A DNA stretch of 37,444 bases, from the NCBI GenBank assembly GCA_020726335.1, contig DYSU01000020.1, positions 1-37,444 of the forward strand. Reading direction: 5' to 3'. The notes under the pieces are model-generated. The model saw only the letters and a program-made list of their open reading frames with translations. It was not told the DNA's origin and searched no databases. Shown here one piece after another: positions 37,427-37,444 of the stretch (positions within the stretch are counted from its first letter, which is position 1; each line of letters starts with the position of its first letter). Source of the stretch: Thiomargarita sp. (GTDB lineage Bacteria > Pseudomonadota > Gammaproteobacteria > Beggiatoales > Beggiatoaceae). Both the position numbers and the translations under genes were made by a program.

Positions 37427-37444
37427 ATGATTGACAAACCTCCC
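37427..37444 (+). CDS. possible first codons of a gene running off the right edge
   Basis: ATG at 37427 opens a frame reading MIDKPP to the window end. It is divergent from comF, and a TATAAT (37352-37357) lies about 70 bases upstream, so a plus-strand gene starting here is plausible (comF is often divergent from another gene). There is no strong ribosome site and six residues cannot identify a product. Confidence 0.2.

Overview
The window is a dense, chromosomal stretch of a Gram-negative, probably gammaproteobacterial genome. Evidence includes lipid A-type acyltransferases, HldE (heptose synthesis for LPS), a YhdP/AsmA-like inner-membrane giant, a TorF-type porin, a GspE ATPase, and the GlnK-Amt and SPOR/CtpA envelope genes. 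A Uma2-family nuclease gene and an intein in a housekeeping gene recall sulfur-oxidising Thiotrichales/Beggiatoa-like genomes, but that placement is only a guess. Base composition looks moderate by eye. I see no rRNA, tRNA, CRISPR array, insertion sequence or prophage. No gene-free stretch exceeds about 300 bases; the longest is the 295-base divergent region 20704-20998.

Layout. 1-90 (-) is the start of a Kef-type cation/proton antiporter. 226-1726 (+) holds a small lipoprotein and mtnA, converging on a LysM/OapA-like envelope protein (1728-2969, -). 3077-7848 (+) holds uppP, a large unknown exported protein and a membrane-anchored spermidine-synthase-like protein. 7974-11139 (+) holds a SPOR protein, the CtpA protease and an RTX-repeat protein. 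These converge on rnhB and yhdP (11089-15422, -). 15468-18884 (+) holds gspE, a Uma2 nuclease and glgC. 18933-20703 (-) is torF-glnK-amt, in which amt is a multiply deleted pseudogene. 20999-24442 (+) holds dcd interrupted by an intein, then a 642-residue unknown protein with an HPr-kinase-like P-loop at its extreme C-terminus.

24474-34006 (-) is a long same-strand run: hldE, rsmB, an amidase, pyrE, a double-domain lipid A acyltransferase, a GT4 glycosyltransferase, a PilS-like histidine kinase and a coiled-coil protein. Several junctions are 4-base start/stop overlaps, so much of it is probably co-transcribed. hldE, the acyltransferase and the glycosyltransferase suggest an LPS/envelope theme. 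33999-34730 (+) is a DUF3108 protein whose start overlaps that of hldE. dapD, a membrane protein and comF (-) close the window, with perhaps the first codons of another gene at the right edge.

The standout is the 309-residue intein in dCTP deaminase. It is inserted directly after the catalytic-motif arginine and carries an HNH nuclease motif and a helix-turn-helix-like segment. Other oddities are the in-frame fusion of two LpxL-like acyltransferases, the decayed amt beside an intact PII gene, a G10 tract inside yhdP, a GRG-to-GCG change in RNase HII, and the terminal P-loop in the gene after dcd.
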